Assembly: GCA_946407725.1 (NCBI GenBank)
Contig: CAMJPM010000003.1
Location: 1-64,000, forward strand
Direction: 5' to 3'
Source: an uncultured Lachnospiraceae bacterium
GTDB taxonomy: Bacteria; Bacillota; Clostridia; Lachnospirales; Lachnospiraceae
DNA: 64,000 nucleotides
The stretch's first letter is position 1, and each line of letters opens with the position of its first letter. The position numbers were made by a program, and so were the translations under genes. Positions 38,728 through 48,385 of the stretch are shown here, piece after piece. A model generated the notes under the pieces. That model was not told where the DNA came from and made no database searches. It worked only from the letters and a program-made list of their open reading frames with translations.

Positions 38728-40080
38728 ATGAAGATTTGTTTTGTCTCTTTTGGCTGCGATAAGAATCTGGTGGACGCAGAACAGATGATGGGACTTCTGT
38801 CCGGAGCCGGCCACAGCTTTACTGACGATAAAGAGGATGCGGACGTTATCGTGATCAATTCCTGCTGTTTTATCAATGACGCGAAGCAGGAGAGCATTGA
38901 CGCGGTAATAGAGGCGGGCAGCCTTAAGGGAGACGGAAAGAAGAGATACCTTGTCCTTACGGGATGTCTTGCACAGAGGTATTCCGAGGAGATAAAGGAG
39001 GAGCTTCCCGAGGTGGATGCCATAATCGGCACCACAGCCTTTGATGAGATCGTATCAGTTATAGATGATCTTGTCTCTTCGGAAAATGAGGGCACGGGGG
39101 CTGCTGCGGAGAAGAAAAAGGATAAGGATCTTCTTATTTATCCTGATGTGAAACGTTTGATTTCCACGGGAGGGCACTATGAGTTCCTGAAGATCGCGGA
39201 TGGCTGCAACAAACGCTGCAGCTACTGTATCATTCCGGAGATCAGGGGAAGATACAGATCGGTTCCCATGGAAAGGCTTATAAAAGAGGCTGGGGAGCTT
39301 TCGGAACAGGGTGTTAAGGAGCTTATCCTGGTGGCCCAGGAAACAACGCTCTACGGCAGCGATATCTACGGAAAGAAAATGACGGGAACCCTTTTACGGG
39401 AACTGTCGAAGATTGAGGACCTTAAGTGGATAAGACTTATGTACTGCTATCCCGAGGAGATAGATGATGAGCTTATCCGTGCCTTAAAGGAACTGCCAAA
39501 GGTCTGTCATTATCTGGATATACCGGTACAGCACTGTTCCGACAGAATATTAAAAAAGATGGGGAGACGCACCGGTAAGGCAGATATTACCGCACTTATC
39601 GGAAGACTAAGGGAGGGAATCCCGGATATAGCCATAAGGACCACTCTTATCACCGGTTTTCCGGGAGAAACGGAGGAGGAGCATGAGGAGCTTCTCTCCT
39701 TTGTCCGGGATATGGCCTTTGACAGACTGGGGGTCTTCACTTATTCAAGGGAAGAGGGCACTGCTGCCGCTGCATTCCCGGACCAGTGTCCGGAGGACAC
39801 AAAGGAAAGGCGGAAGGATGAGCTTATGTCCCTGCAGCGGGAGATGTCTTATAAAAAAGGGGAAGAGTTCTGCGGCAGGGAAATGGATTGCATGATCGAA
39901 GGACGTATCCCGGAAGAAAAGGTTCTACTTGGAAGAACGTACAGGGATGCTCCCGACATAGACGGTTATGTGTTCATTGAGGAAGGACCCGGTACCGGAA
40001 GCCTGATGAGCGGAGATTTTGTCAGGGTAAGGATTAAGGGTTTTTCGGAATACGATCTCTATGGTGACATCATCAGGTGA
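38728..40080 (+). CDS. rimO: Ribosomal protein S12 methylthiotransferase RimO
   Basis: 'FVSFGCDKNLVDAEQMMG', radical SAM 'KIADGCNKRCSYCIIPEIRGRYRS'. Confidence 0.96.
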   Translation: MKICFVSFGCDKNLVDAEQMMGLLSGAGHSFTDDKEDADVIVINSCCFINDAKQESIDAVIEAGSLKGDGKKRYLVLTGCLAQRYSEEIKEELPEVDAIIGTTAFDEIVSVIDDLVSSENEGTGAAAEKKKDKDLLIYPDVKRLISTGGHYEFLKIADGCNKRCSYCIIPEIRGRYRSVPMERLIKEAGELSEQGVKELILVAQETTLYGSDIYGKKMTGTLLRELSKIEDLKWIRLMYCYPEEIDDELIRALKELPKVCHYLDIPVQHCSDRILKKMGRRTGKADITALIGRLREGIPDIAIRTTLITGFPGETEEEHEELLSFVRDMAFDRLGVFTYSREEGTAAAAFPDQCPEDTKERRKDELMSLQREMSYKKGEEFCGREMDCMIEGRIPEEKVLLGRTYRDAPDIDGYVFIEEGPGTGSLMSGDFVRVRIKGFSEYDLYGDIIR

Positions 40081-40101
40081 TATGCAAGAAAGGAGCACAT
40101 A

Positions 40102-40641
40102 ATGAATCTTCCTAATAAACTGACCATACTGAGGATAGTACTTGTACCGGTGTTTGTGGTCGTGATTCTTTCCAACTGTTTTGGTGACAATTCAAGATGG
40201 GTGGCTCTTGCAGTCTTTATCATTGCCAGCCTCACCGATCTTTTAGATGGAAAGATCGCCAGAAAATACAATCTGGTCACGAATTTCGGGAAGTTCATGG
40301 ATCCTCTGGCAGACAAGATGCTGGTGTGTTCCGCCCTTATATGTCTGGTGGATCTGGGCAGGATATATTCCTGGATGGTAATAATAATAGTTGTAAGAGA
40401 CTTTGTCATAAGCGGTTTCCGCCTTGTGGCAGCTGAAAGCGGCAAGGTGATCGCAGCAAATTACTGGGGGAAATTCAAGACAACTTCGCAGATGATAATG
40501 ATCTGCCTTCTGGTTGCGGATATTCAGGTGGGTTTTTTCCCTGTTCTCGGAGAGATCTTTAAATGGATAGCCCTGGTGCTTACAGTAATTTCACTGGCTG
40601 TATATCTAATGGACAATAAAGACGTGATGAAAGAAGAATAA
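40102..40641 (+). CDS. pgsA: CDP-diacylglycerol-glycerol-3-phosphate 3-phosphatidyltransferase
   Basis: 'NLPNKLTILRIVLVPVFV', 'DLLDGKIARKYNLVTNFGKFMDPLADKML'. Confidence 0.96.
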   Translation: MNLPNKLTILRIVLVPVFVVVILSNCFGDNSRWVALAVFIIASLTDLLDGKIARKYNLVTNFGKFMDPLADKMLVCSALICLVDLGRIYSWMVIIIVVRDFVISGFRLVAAESGKVIAANYWGKFKTTSQMIMICLLVADIQVGFFPVLGEIFKWIALVLTVISLAVYLMDNKDVMKEE

Positions 40642-40719
40642 ATGTGACCGACCGGAAACCATGGGGGTTTGAACAGTTACTTTAATGAACTGTTCCTTAG
40701 GAAAGAAGAAGTGGCCGTT

Positions 40720-41484
40720 ATGTCAGATGATGATAGTAAATCAAAAGAAAAAACCGCTGACGCAGCCTTCAGGCTGGTAGGCATAAAAAAGAAAAAAGTC
40801 ATGGAGGAGCTTTCTGATATTATTGGGGACGGAAATCCTTCATGCGAGATAAGCGAGAACGACGGAGAGGTGCTTATCCGTGTTCATGCTGAGGAAGCCG
40901 GGGATAAGGGTGCCCGTAAGATTATAAAGCCCGTGTTAAAAGAGATCAAGTCCAGACTGGGACAGAAGATATATTCCACGGATGAAAAGGGAACCCTGGA
41001 GGAGGCGGTCATCAGCCTGCTCAGGGAAAACCATTTTACCCTTGCCACTTCCGAAAGCTGTACGGCAGGGCTTTTTACAGGCAGACTTGCAAATGTACCG
41101 GGAACCAGCGATGTGTTGAAGGGCGGTTTTATAGCCTATTCGGAAAAGGCCAAACGGAAGTTTTCCGGGGTTAAGAGACGGACCCTTGATAAATTCAGCG
41201 CTGTCAGTGAACAGACTGCTTCCGAGATGAGCCGCGGCGCCTGCGCTGCCTTTAAGACTGACTGCGGAGTGTCCATCACCGGATATGCAGGTCCGGAGGG
41301 GGATCAGGACAAGCAGAACGTGGGGCTTGTTTATATCGGGGTTACTGTACAGAAAAAAACTACGGTAAAAGAATATAATTTTTCCGGAGACCGCCAGGAA
41401 ATACGGAACCAGGCAGTTACCGAGGCTTTAGCTTTTCTTCGGCTTTCACTGTTAAAGCATTTCTCGGAGATCACATTCTCCTGA
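40720..41484 (+). CDS. CinA C-terminal (nicotinamide-nucleotide amidase-like) protein lacking the N-terminal MoCF-like domain
   Basis: 'FTLATSESCTAGLFTGRLANVPGTSDVLKGGFIAYSEKAKRKFSGV', 'VSITGYAGPEGDQDKQNVGLVYIGV'. Confidence 0.9.
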   Translation: MSDDDSKSKEKTADAAFRLVGIKKKKVMEELSDIIGDGNPSCEISENDGEVLIRVHAEEAGDKGARKIIKPVLKEIKSRLGQKIYSTDEKGTLEEAVISLLRENHFTLATSESCTAGLFTGRLANVPGTSDVLKGGFIAYSEKAKRKFSGVKRRTLDKFSAVSEQTASEMSRGACAAFKTDCGVSITGYAGPEGDQDKQNVGLVYIGVTVQKKTTVKEYNFSGDRQEIRNQAVTEALAFLRLSLLKHFSEITFS

Positions 41485-41528
41485 CGCCTGTTGTGCCGGC
41501 CTCCGGAAAACTCTTCAGGAGGTAGTGT

Positions 41529-42875
41529 ATGACTGATAAGGATATAATGGAGTATATCGAGGAGAAGAGATATAACGAGCTCCGGGCTACTTTATCCGAG
41601 TTAAACGAGGCCGATGTGGCCGCGCTTCTTGAGGATCTTCCGAAAAACGTCCAGCTTAAGACCTTTCGTTTGCTGCCTAAGGATATGGCGGCAGATGTTT
41701 TCTCTTTCCTGCCCACGGATGATGAGCAGGAGATAATCACTTCCCTTACGGATTCCGAAGCAACAGCCATTATTGATAATCTGATGGCGGATGATGCCGC
41801 TGATCTTATGGAGGAGATGCCGGCCAATGTGGTTAAGCGTCTTCTTTCCCATGCGAGCCCCGATACCAGAAGGGATATAAATCATCTCTTAAAGTTTCCC
41901 GAGGATTCCGCGGGTTCCATAATGACTGTGGAGTTTGTGGATCTGAGGGAAAACCTGTCAGTTTCCGAGGCCTTAGACCGGATTAGAAAGACCGGGATAG
42001 ACCGGGAAACCATAAATAACTGCTATGTCCTGGACAGCGCCAGGAGACTTACCGGAATGGTGGCGCTCCGTACCCTTATCCTCTCTGACGAAAAGGATCT
42101 GATAAGGGATATCATGGAAGAAAATGTGATCTCGGTTGAGACCATGATGGACCAGGAAGAGGTGGCCCATATGATATCAAAGTACGACTTCAGCTCCATC
42201 CCGGTGGTGGACTCGGAGGAGAGACTTGTGGGGATCATAACGGTTGACGATATCATCGACATCATCGAGGAAGAGGCTACGGAGGATATCCAGAAGATGG
42301 CTGCTATACTTCCCTCCGATGATCCCTATGACAGAATGTCCCCGGTGGATCTGTGGAAAAAACGTATCGGCTGGCTTCTTTTGCTCATGGTTTCCGCCAC
42401 CTTTACGGGAAAGATCATCACGAGCTACGAGTCTTCACTGCAGGCCTATATTATCCTTACCGCTTTTATCCCGCAGCTCATGGACACCGGGGGTAACTGC
42501 GGCTCCCAGACATCCACCACAATTATCCGTGCCCTTTCACTGAATGAGATAAGCTTTTCGGATATCGCCAGGGTGGTCTGGAAGGAGTTCAGGACAGCCA
42601 TTATCTGCGGCTCCACCCTTGCAGTGGCGAATTTTATCAAGCTCCTCGTTATTGACAGGGCTGAACCGCTGGTCGCGCTGGTGGTCTGCCTCACAATGAT
42701 CTGCGCCGTTATCTGCGCCAATCTCGCGGGATGCATGCTGCCCATGATAGCAAAGAAATTCGGCTTTGACCCCGCAGTCATGGCGAGCCCCATGCTCACC
42801 ACCATAATAGACGCCCTCACGCTTTCCATCTATTTCCAGGTGGCGGTTCATGTTCTGAAGATAGGGATTTCTTAA
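41529..42875 (+). CDS. mgtE: MgtE-type magnesium transporter
   Basis: MgtE_N 'ALLEDLPKNVQLKTFRLLPKDMAADVFSFLP', CBS pair, TM 'LMDTGGNCGSQTSTTIIRALSL'. Confidence 0.96.
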   Translation: MTDKDIMEYIEEKRYNELRATLSELNEADVAALLEDLPKNVQLKTFRLLPKDMAADVFSFLPTDDEQEIITSLTDSEATAIIDNLMADDAADLMEEMPANVVKRLLSHASPDTRRDINHLLKFPEDSAGSIMTVEFVDLRENLSVSEALDRIRKTGIDRETINNCYVLDSARRLTGMVALRTLILSDEKDLIRDIMEENVISVETMMDQEEVAHMISKYDFSSIPVVDSEERLVGIITVDDIIDIIEEEATEDIQKMAAILPSDDPYDRMSPVDLWKKRIGWLLLLMVSATFTGKIITSYESSLQAYIILTAFIPQLMDTGGNCGSQTSTTIIRALSLNEISFSDIARVVWKEFRTAIICGSTLAVANFIKLLVIDRAEPLVALVVCLTMICAVICANLAGCMLPMIAKKFGFDPAVMASPMLTTIIDALTLSIYFQVAVHVLKIGIS

Positions 42876-42984
42876 TCCTTGGTTGTTTCTGCGTCGGCAG
42901 CATGGTATAATACGGAGAAAAGGGATAATCCCCAGGGACTGTCCGACAGTTCCCGAAAATCAATTAGAAAAGGAAGTGACGCGT

Positions 42985-43512
42985 ATGCATTTTATTATCA
43001 CAGGTAAGAATATTGACGTTACTGATGGACTGAAGAGAGCGATCGAGGAAAAGATCGGCAAGCTTGAGAAGTATTTTTCCCCGGATACGGAGGTACATGT
43101 GACCCTTTCCGTTGAGAAGGAGAGGCACAAGATAGAGGTTACAATTCCGGTCAAGGGAAATATCATCAGGTCCGAGCAGGTTTCCAATGATATGTATGTT
43201 TCCGTGGATCTGGTGGAAGAGATCATCGAGAAGCAGATGAAGAAGTACAAGAACAAGATCATCGACAGGTCACAGGAGGGAGGAGACTTCCAGAAGGACT
43301 ACATGGAACAGGATTATTCCGATGACGGTGAGATAAAGATAGTACGTACCAAGAGATTTGGCTTCAAGCCCATGTATCCAGAGGATGCCTGTGTACAGAT
43401 GGAGCTTCTTGGACACAATTTCTACGTGTTCATGAATGCGGAGACCGAGGAGGTCAATGTGGTTTACAAGAGAAGAGGCAATACCTACGGTCTTATTGAG
43501 CCCGAGATCTGA
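42985..43512 (+). CDS. hpf: Ribosome hibernation promoting factor, long form
   Basis: 'MHFIITGKNIDVTDGLKRAIEEKIGKLEKYF' and C-terminal 'RTKRFGFKPMYPEDACVQMELLGHNFYVFMNAETEEVNVVYKRRGNTYGLIEPE'. Confidence 0.95.
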   Translation: MHFIITGKNIDVTDGLKRAIEEKIGKLEKYFSPDTEVHVTLSVEKERHKIEVTIPVKGNIIRSEQVSNDMYVSVDLVEEIIEKQMKKYKNKIIDRSQEGGDFQKDYMEQDYSDDGEIKIVRTKRFGFKPMYPEDACVQMELLGHNFYVFMNAETEEVNVVYKRRGNTYGLIEPEI

Positions 43513-43524
43513 GGGGGGGATTTT

Positions 43525-44898
43525 ATGAATTTTCGCGATAAAAAACTGATTTCCCTGCTGCTGGCTCTGTCCCTTGTTTTTTCTTCCCATGTTTCGCTTC
43601 TTGCGGCAGGGCTTGGAGCTGAAGTATTCAATGGTGCCGGGGCTAATGTTTCAACTACTTCGAATACTTCAAGTACGCAGCCCACTACCGGCGCCCAGAA
43701 TCTTCTGAAGGACAGCGTCACACTGCTGCCGGGTACACCGGAACTGAGCGTGGAGCCGGACAATACCGTTTCCGTGGATAAGATCGAAGAGGCAGTTCTC
43801 AATTCCTTAAGGTTTATGAAGGACAACAAAACCTATGCGGTTAAAGACGGGGCGATCTACGATCTTTCCGGCTATACAAAGAAAGGGGAAGGAATTACCA
43901 CTGACTGCATTTCGGTAAACCTTATTTCCATAAGGAAGGCCGGAGCTCCGGTGTCGGATGCCAAAGAGAATTTCATCAAAAAGGGTGATACCTTTATTTC
44001 GGGCGCAAAGGGAAATCAGCTGGTGGTATACAGCGTGACCCTGAATACCGGGGTGTTCCCCAACGTAAAATGCGAGAAAGCACAGAGTGAAATCTTCCTT
44101 AAAACCTGGCTCAGCGGTACTGTTTCCAGTCAGAGGGTGACCTTTGGAAACGGAAAATTTTCCTTATATGTGGAATATGATGCTGCTGTTAAATACAGAA
44201 ATAAAAAAGTTACAGCCACCAGTCATCATCTGGTTTCTGCCACAAATGCGGTTTCCGGAACCGTTGACTATGCCATTGGAGTGGCGGTACGCCTTGAAAT
44301 GGTGAGCGGAAATTCCTGGCATCCCATGGAGGGATTAAGCTATGACAAGTATTTCTGGAAGGACGATACGGGTATAACCTTAAAGCGCCCCAAGGTATAT
44401 AACGCAAAGAAGATAGCCGGATGGAATGATGAGAATTTTGCTCCCTATTTTATGATTCCAATGACCTATAAGAAAAAGGTAATGGAAAACGACAAGCTTT
44501 CCGTTTCCGATAAGCAGGCATTGAAGGAAGCACTTAAGACTACCAAATTCTATTTCACGATAGAGCCGAAGAGACTGAGCACGGATCTCATCACCTATTC
44601 AAAGTATGAACCCGACAAATTCTATGTAAAGAAGGTTACATACGATTCGGGCAGGAATACCCTTAAGGGCAATATACGGTACAGAAGCTATAAGACCAAG
44701 AAGACCATGCTGAATGTCAGAAAGCTTAAAAATGCAAATAAACTGAAAATTACTTCAAAGAGTGCTTACAGTTCAAAGCCCAAGGGAAAGGTGGACGCTT
44801 ATTTTGAACTTTCAGGGGACGGAAAAGCCGTCACCTTAAGAGGTGTGAACGGATACTTCGGAACAGCCTATATAGACCAACACCTGAATTTCAAGTAA
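43525..44898 (+). CDS. Secreted hypothetical protein
   Basis: Signal peptide 'LLALSLVFSSHVSLLAAGLGAEVF'; no family recognised. Confidence 0.65.
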   Translation: MNFRDKKLISLLLALSLVFSSHVSLLAAGLGAEVFNGAGANVSTTSNTSSTQPTTGAQNLLKDSVTLLPGTPELSVEPDNTVSVDKIEEAVLNSLRFMKDNKTYAVKDGAIYDLSGYTKKGEGITTDCISVNLISIRKAGAPVSDAKENFIKKGDTFISGAKGNQLVVYSVTLNTGVFPNVKCEKAQSEIFLKTWLSGTVSSQRVTFGNGKFSLYVEYDAAVKYRNKKVTATSHHLVSATNAVSGTVDYAIGVAVRLEMVSGNSWHPMEGLSYDKYFWKDDTGITLKRPKVYNAKKIAGWNDENFAPYFMIPMTYKKKVMENDKLSVSDKQALKEALKTTKFYFTIEPKRLSTDLITYSKYEPDKFYVKKVTYDSGRNTLKGNIRYRSYKTKKTMLNVRKLKNANKLKITSKSAYSSKPKGKVDAYFELSGDGKAVTLRGVNGYFGTAYIDQHLNFK

Positions 44899-44909
44899 AA
44901 ACCAGCACG

Positions 44910-44940
44910 GAAACCGGGAGAAGAGATTCTTCCGGTTTTC
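44910..44940 (+). terminator. Probable intrinsic terminator
   Basis: GAAACCGGgAGAAGA-gat-TCTTCCGGTTTTC. Confidence 0.55.
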
Positions 44941-45039
44941 ATTTAGTAACTTTTATTCAAGATTCTATTGAAATAGGAGCTGTATTATGGTACTATTGTA
45001 GTACTGTGAAAAAAATAACAAACTCAAGGAGGCAAATTT

Positions 45040-46227
45040 ATGGCAGAAAAGATTGTATTGGCAGGGGCTGTCAGGACAGCTATCGGTAAAATGGGTGGAG
45101 CACTCTCAAATACACCCGCGGCAGACCTGGGCACCATTGTTATCAAGGAAGCCCTTAACCGCGCCGGAGTAAAGCCTGATCAGGTTGATGAGGTTCTTAT
45201 GGGCTGTGTTATCCAGGCAGCACAGGGACAGAATGTTGCGAGACAGTCAGCCATTAACGCCGGTATTCCCAACGAGGTTCCGGCTGTAACCATCAACGTT
45301 GTGTGCGGATCGGGTCTTAACTGCGTAAATATGGCAGCCGACCTTATTAAAGCCGGAGAGGCTGACATCGTTGTGGCGGGTGGTATGGAGAACATGTCAA
45401 TGGCTCCCTACGCAATGACAAAGGCACGTTTCGGATACCGCATGAACAATGCCACCATCGTTGACACCATGGTAAATGACGCCCTTACAGATGCTTTCAA
45501 TCACTATCACATGATGATAACCGCCGAGAATATCTGCGATGAGTGGAAGCTTACCCGTGAGGAGCTTGATGAATTCTCGGCCAACAGCCAGCAGAAGTGT
45601 GAAAAGGCTGTTAATGAGGGAAGATTTGATGATGAGATAGTTCCCGTTCCCGTAAAGGTTAAGAAGGAAATGGTGGACTTCAAGAAGGATGAGGGTCCCC
45701 GCCCCGGAACCACAAAGGAAAGCCTTGCAAACCTTAAGTGCTGCTCCGGTAAGGAAGGCGGACTTGTAACAGCAGGAAATGCATCCGGAATCAATGACGG
45801 AGCTGCTGCCATCGTAGTAATGAGCGAAGAGAAGGCTAAGGAGCTTGGTGTTAAGCCCATGGCTACATGGGTAGGCGGAGCTCTTGCAGGAGTAAGGCCC
45901 GAGGTTATGGGTATCGGTCCTGTTGCTGCAACAAAGAAGGTTCTGAAAAAGACCGGACTCACCCTTGATGATATAGATCTTATCGAAGCAAACGAAGCTT
46001 TTGCAGCTCAGTCCTGTGCAGTTGCAAAGGAGCTCGGTTTTGATATGAGCAAGGTAAACGTAAACGGCGGAGCAATAGCCCTCGGACATCCCGTTGGTGC
46101 ATCCGGCTGCCGTATCCTTGTAACCCTGCTTCATGAGATGCAGAAGAGAAGCGATGCAAAGAAGGGTCTTGCAACACTCTGCATCGGCGGCGGAATGGGC
46201 TGCGCGACAATTGTAGAGAAGTATTGA
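45040..46227 (+). CDS. thlA: Acetyl-CoA acetyltransferase (thiolase)
   Basis: '[34 protein letters not shown]', '[25 protein letters not shown]', '[12 protein letters not shown]'. Confidence 0.96.
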   Translation: MAEKIVLAGAVRTAIGKMGGALSNTPAADLGTIVIKEALNRAGVKPDQVDEVLMGCVIQAAQGQNVARQSAINAGIPNEVPAVTINVVCGSGLNCVNMAADLIKAGEADIVVAGGMENMSMAPYAMTKARFGYRMNNATIVDTMVNDALTDAFNHYHMMITAENICDEWKLTREELDEFSANSQQKCEKAVNEGRFDDEIVPVPVKVKKEMVDFKKDEGPRPGTTKESLANLKCCSGKEGGLVTAGNASGINDGAAAIVVMSEEKAKELGVKPMATWVGGALAGVRPEVMGIGPVAATKKVLKKTGLTLDDIDLIEANEAFAAQSCAVAKELGFDMSKVNVNGGAIALGHPVGASGCRILVTLLHEMQKRSDAKKGLATLCIGGGMGCATIVEKY

Positions 46228-46234
46228 TCTTTGG

Positions 46235-46316
46235 CAGCAGTCCGGGAACTCCCGGACTGCTGTCTGGGGTTTTATGAACCCGTGGTTATTAAAGAAACGT
46301 CGTGATTAAGGACGTT
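46235..46316. repeat. Three consecutive hairpins in thl-crt spacer
   Basis: CAGCAGTCCGGG-AACT-CCCGGACTGCTG (12-bp stem); GGGTT-ttatg-AACCC; AACGTC-n9-GACGTT. Confidence 0.8.
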
Positions 46317-46341
46317 ATAAAAATAAGGAGGATACATAAAA

Positions 46342-47136
46342 GTGGGATTTGTTGATTATGAAGTAAAAGGCAATATCGCTGTCATCACCATCAACAGGGA
46401 AAAGGCTCTCAACGCTCTGAATTCAGAGGTTCTCGATGATCTCGAGAAGGTCTTTGACGGAGTGGACGTTAACACCGTAAGGTGCCTTATCCTCACCGGC
46501 GCAGGGGAGAAATCCTTTGTGGCTGGCGCTGATATAGGTGAGATGAGCACCCTTACAAAGGCTGAGGGTGAGGCTTTCGGAAAGAAGGGAAATGATATCT
46601 TCAGAAAGATAGAGACCTTCCCCATTCCCGTAATCGCTGCCATCAACGGCTTTGCACTGGGCGGAGGCTGTGAGATCAGCATGAGCTGTGATTTCCGCAT
46701 CTGTTCTGAAAACGCCATGTTCGGCCAGCCCGAGGTGGGTCTCGGCATAACCCCCGGTTTCGGAGGGACTCAGAGACTTGCACGTACTGTAGGCGTAGGC
46801 ATGGCAAAGCAGCTTATCTATACCGCAAGGAATATCGATGCCACAGAAGCTCTCCGTATCGGTCTTGTTAATCAGGTGGTTCCCCAGGCTGACCTTATGG
46901 CAACAGCAGAGAAGCTGGCTTCTACAATAGCAGGCAATGCGCCCATAGCTGTAAGAGCTTGCAAGAAAGCCATAAATGACGGTCTGCAGACAAACATTGA
47001 CGATGCTCTCGTTATAGAAGAGAAGCTTTTCGGTTCCTGCTTCGAGTCCTATGACCAGAGAGAGGGCATGGCTAATTTCTTAAGGAAGAAGGATGACCCC
47101 GCAAAGGTTAAGCATGTAGATTTTAAGAATGAATAG
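46342..47136 (+). CDS. crt: 3-hydroxybutyryl-CoA dehydratase / enoyl-CoA hydratase (GTG start)
   Basis: 'GEKSFVAGADIGEMSTLT', 'INGFALGGGCEISMSCDFRICSENAMFGQPEVGLGITPGFGGTQRL'. Confidence 0.95.
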   Translation: MGFVDYEVKGNIAVITINREKALNALNSEVLDDLEKVFDGVDVNTVRCLILTGAGEKSFVAGADIGEMSTLTKAEGEAFGKKGNDIFRKIETFPIPVIAAINGFALGGGCEISMSCDFRICSENAMFGQPEVGLGITPGFGGTQRLARTVGVGMAKQLIYTARNIDATEALRIGLVNQVVPQADLMATAEKLASTIAGNAPIAVRACKKAINDGLQTNIDDALVIEEKLFGSCFESYDQREGMANFLRKKDDPAKVKHVDFKNE

Positions 47137-47249
47137 GTTTGGTATATGCATCAGGCATATACCAAACCGTATATGGCAACTCCCTTTAGGGAGTTGTCCG
47201 GCAGGAAACCTGCCGGATCAAAATGCGGTCATCCGATACCGCATTTTGA
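47136..47249. repeat. Four back-to-back hairpins in crt-hbd spacer
   Basis: GGTTTGGTATATGC-atcag-GCATATACCAAACC; GGCAACTCCC-ttta-GGGAGTTGTC; TCCGGCAGG-aaa-CCTGCCGGA; TCAAAATGCGGT-n8-ACCGCATTTTGA. Confidence 0.9.
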
Positions 47250-47288
47250 CCCAGTTGTGTGAAATAATATTAAGGAGGAATACAATAA

Positions 47289-48167
47289 ATGAAAGTAGCA
47301 GTTATCGGCGCAGGTACTATGGGAAGCGGAATTGCCCAGGCTTTTGCAGTATGTGATGATGTGGAGAAGGTTTATCTCTGCGACATCAAACAGGAATTCG
47401 CTGACGGCGGAAAGAGCAAGATCGAGAAGAATCTCGGCAAGCTGGTTAAAAAGGAGAAGATGACCCAGGACGCAGCTGACGGCATCCTCGGAAAGATCGA
47501 GACAGGCCTTAATGCCATTGCCACAGATCCCGATCTCGTTGTTGAGGCAGCACTTGAGGTTATGGATCTTAAGAAGGAGACCTTTAAGGATCTTCAGGAG
47601 AACATCGTTAAGAATCCTGACTGCATCTATGCTTCCAACACCTCTTCACTTTCCATTACAGAGATAGGGGCAGGACTTGCAAAGCCCATAATCGGAATGC
47701 ATTTCTTCAATCCCGCACCTGTAATGAAGCTCATTGAGGTAATCAACGGCGCCAACACACCTAAGGAAGATACGGATAAGGTTATCGAGATATCAAAGAA
47801 GCTCGGCAAGACCCCTGTCCAGGTTAATGAGGCTCCCGGCTTTGTTGTTAACAGGATCCTTGTTCCCATGATCAATGAAGCTATCTTCATCTACAACGAG
47901 GGTATCGCTGACATTGAGGGTATCGATTCCGCTATGAAGCTTGGCTGCAATCATCCCATGGGACCCCTTGAGCTGGGCGATCTTATCGGTCTTGATGTCT
48001 GCCTTGCCATCATGGATGTGCTTTACAAGGAGACCGGAGACAGCAAGTACAGGGCCTGCACACTGCTCCGCAAGATGGTACGCGGAAAGAAGCTTGGACA
48101 GAAGACCGGCATCGGCTTCTACAAGTACAATGAAGACAGGACCAAGACTCCCACTGACAAGCTTTGA
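47289..48167 (+). CDS. hbd: 3-hydroxybutyryl-CoA dehydrogenase
   Basis: 'VAVIGAGTMGSGIAQAFA', 'IIGMHFFNPAPVMKLIEVI', 'GFVVNRILVPMINEAIFI'. Confidence 0.96.
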   Translation: MKVAVIGAGTMGSGIAQAFAVCDDVEKVYLCDIKQEFADGGKSKIEKNLGKLVKKEKMTQDAADGILGKIETGLNAIATDPDLVVEAALEVMDLKKETFKDLQENIVKNPDCIYASNTSSLSITEIGAGLAKPIIGMHFFNPAPVMKLIEVINGANTPKEDTDKVIEISKKLGKTPVQVNEAPGFVVNRILVPMINEAIFIYNEGIADIEGIDSAMKLGCNHPMGPLELGDLIGLDVCLAIMDVLYKETGDSKYRACTLLRKMVRGKKLGQKTGIGFYKYNEDRTKTPTDKL

Positions 48168-48199
48168 TTTATTGCTTATTCACGGACTGTTCCGCGGGA

Positions 48200-48351
48200 C
48201 ACGTGTCCTAAAAAGCAGGACACGTGCCAGGTACGATCGTTGAATTTCTGATGAAATTCAGTGATCTATGATAATGTCTCCTGCGGATGTAGAGGCCGCA
48301 GGAGATAAAGATATGATGAGGAAGCCTCCGGTTCAATAATGAGACCGGGGG
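48200..48351. repeat. Four hairpins in hbd-bcd spacer
   Basis: CACGTGTCC-n9-GGACACGTG; TGAATTTC-tgat-GAAATTCA; TCTCCTGCGG-n9-CCGCAGGAGA; CCTCCGGT-n11-ACCGGGGG. Confidence 0.85.
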
Positions 48352-48385
48352 AAGAAGTCATACATTTATTATAAGGAGGAAACAA

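Noticed and set aside
45397-46134. 245-aa minus-strand ORF
   Set aside because: Antisense of thiolase, which is unambiguous on the plus strand.
47136-47249. Ordinary Rho-independent terminators
   Set aside because: The hairpins lack U-tracts and lie inside an evidently co-transcribed operon.
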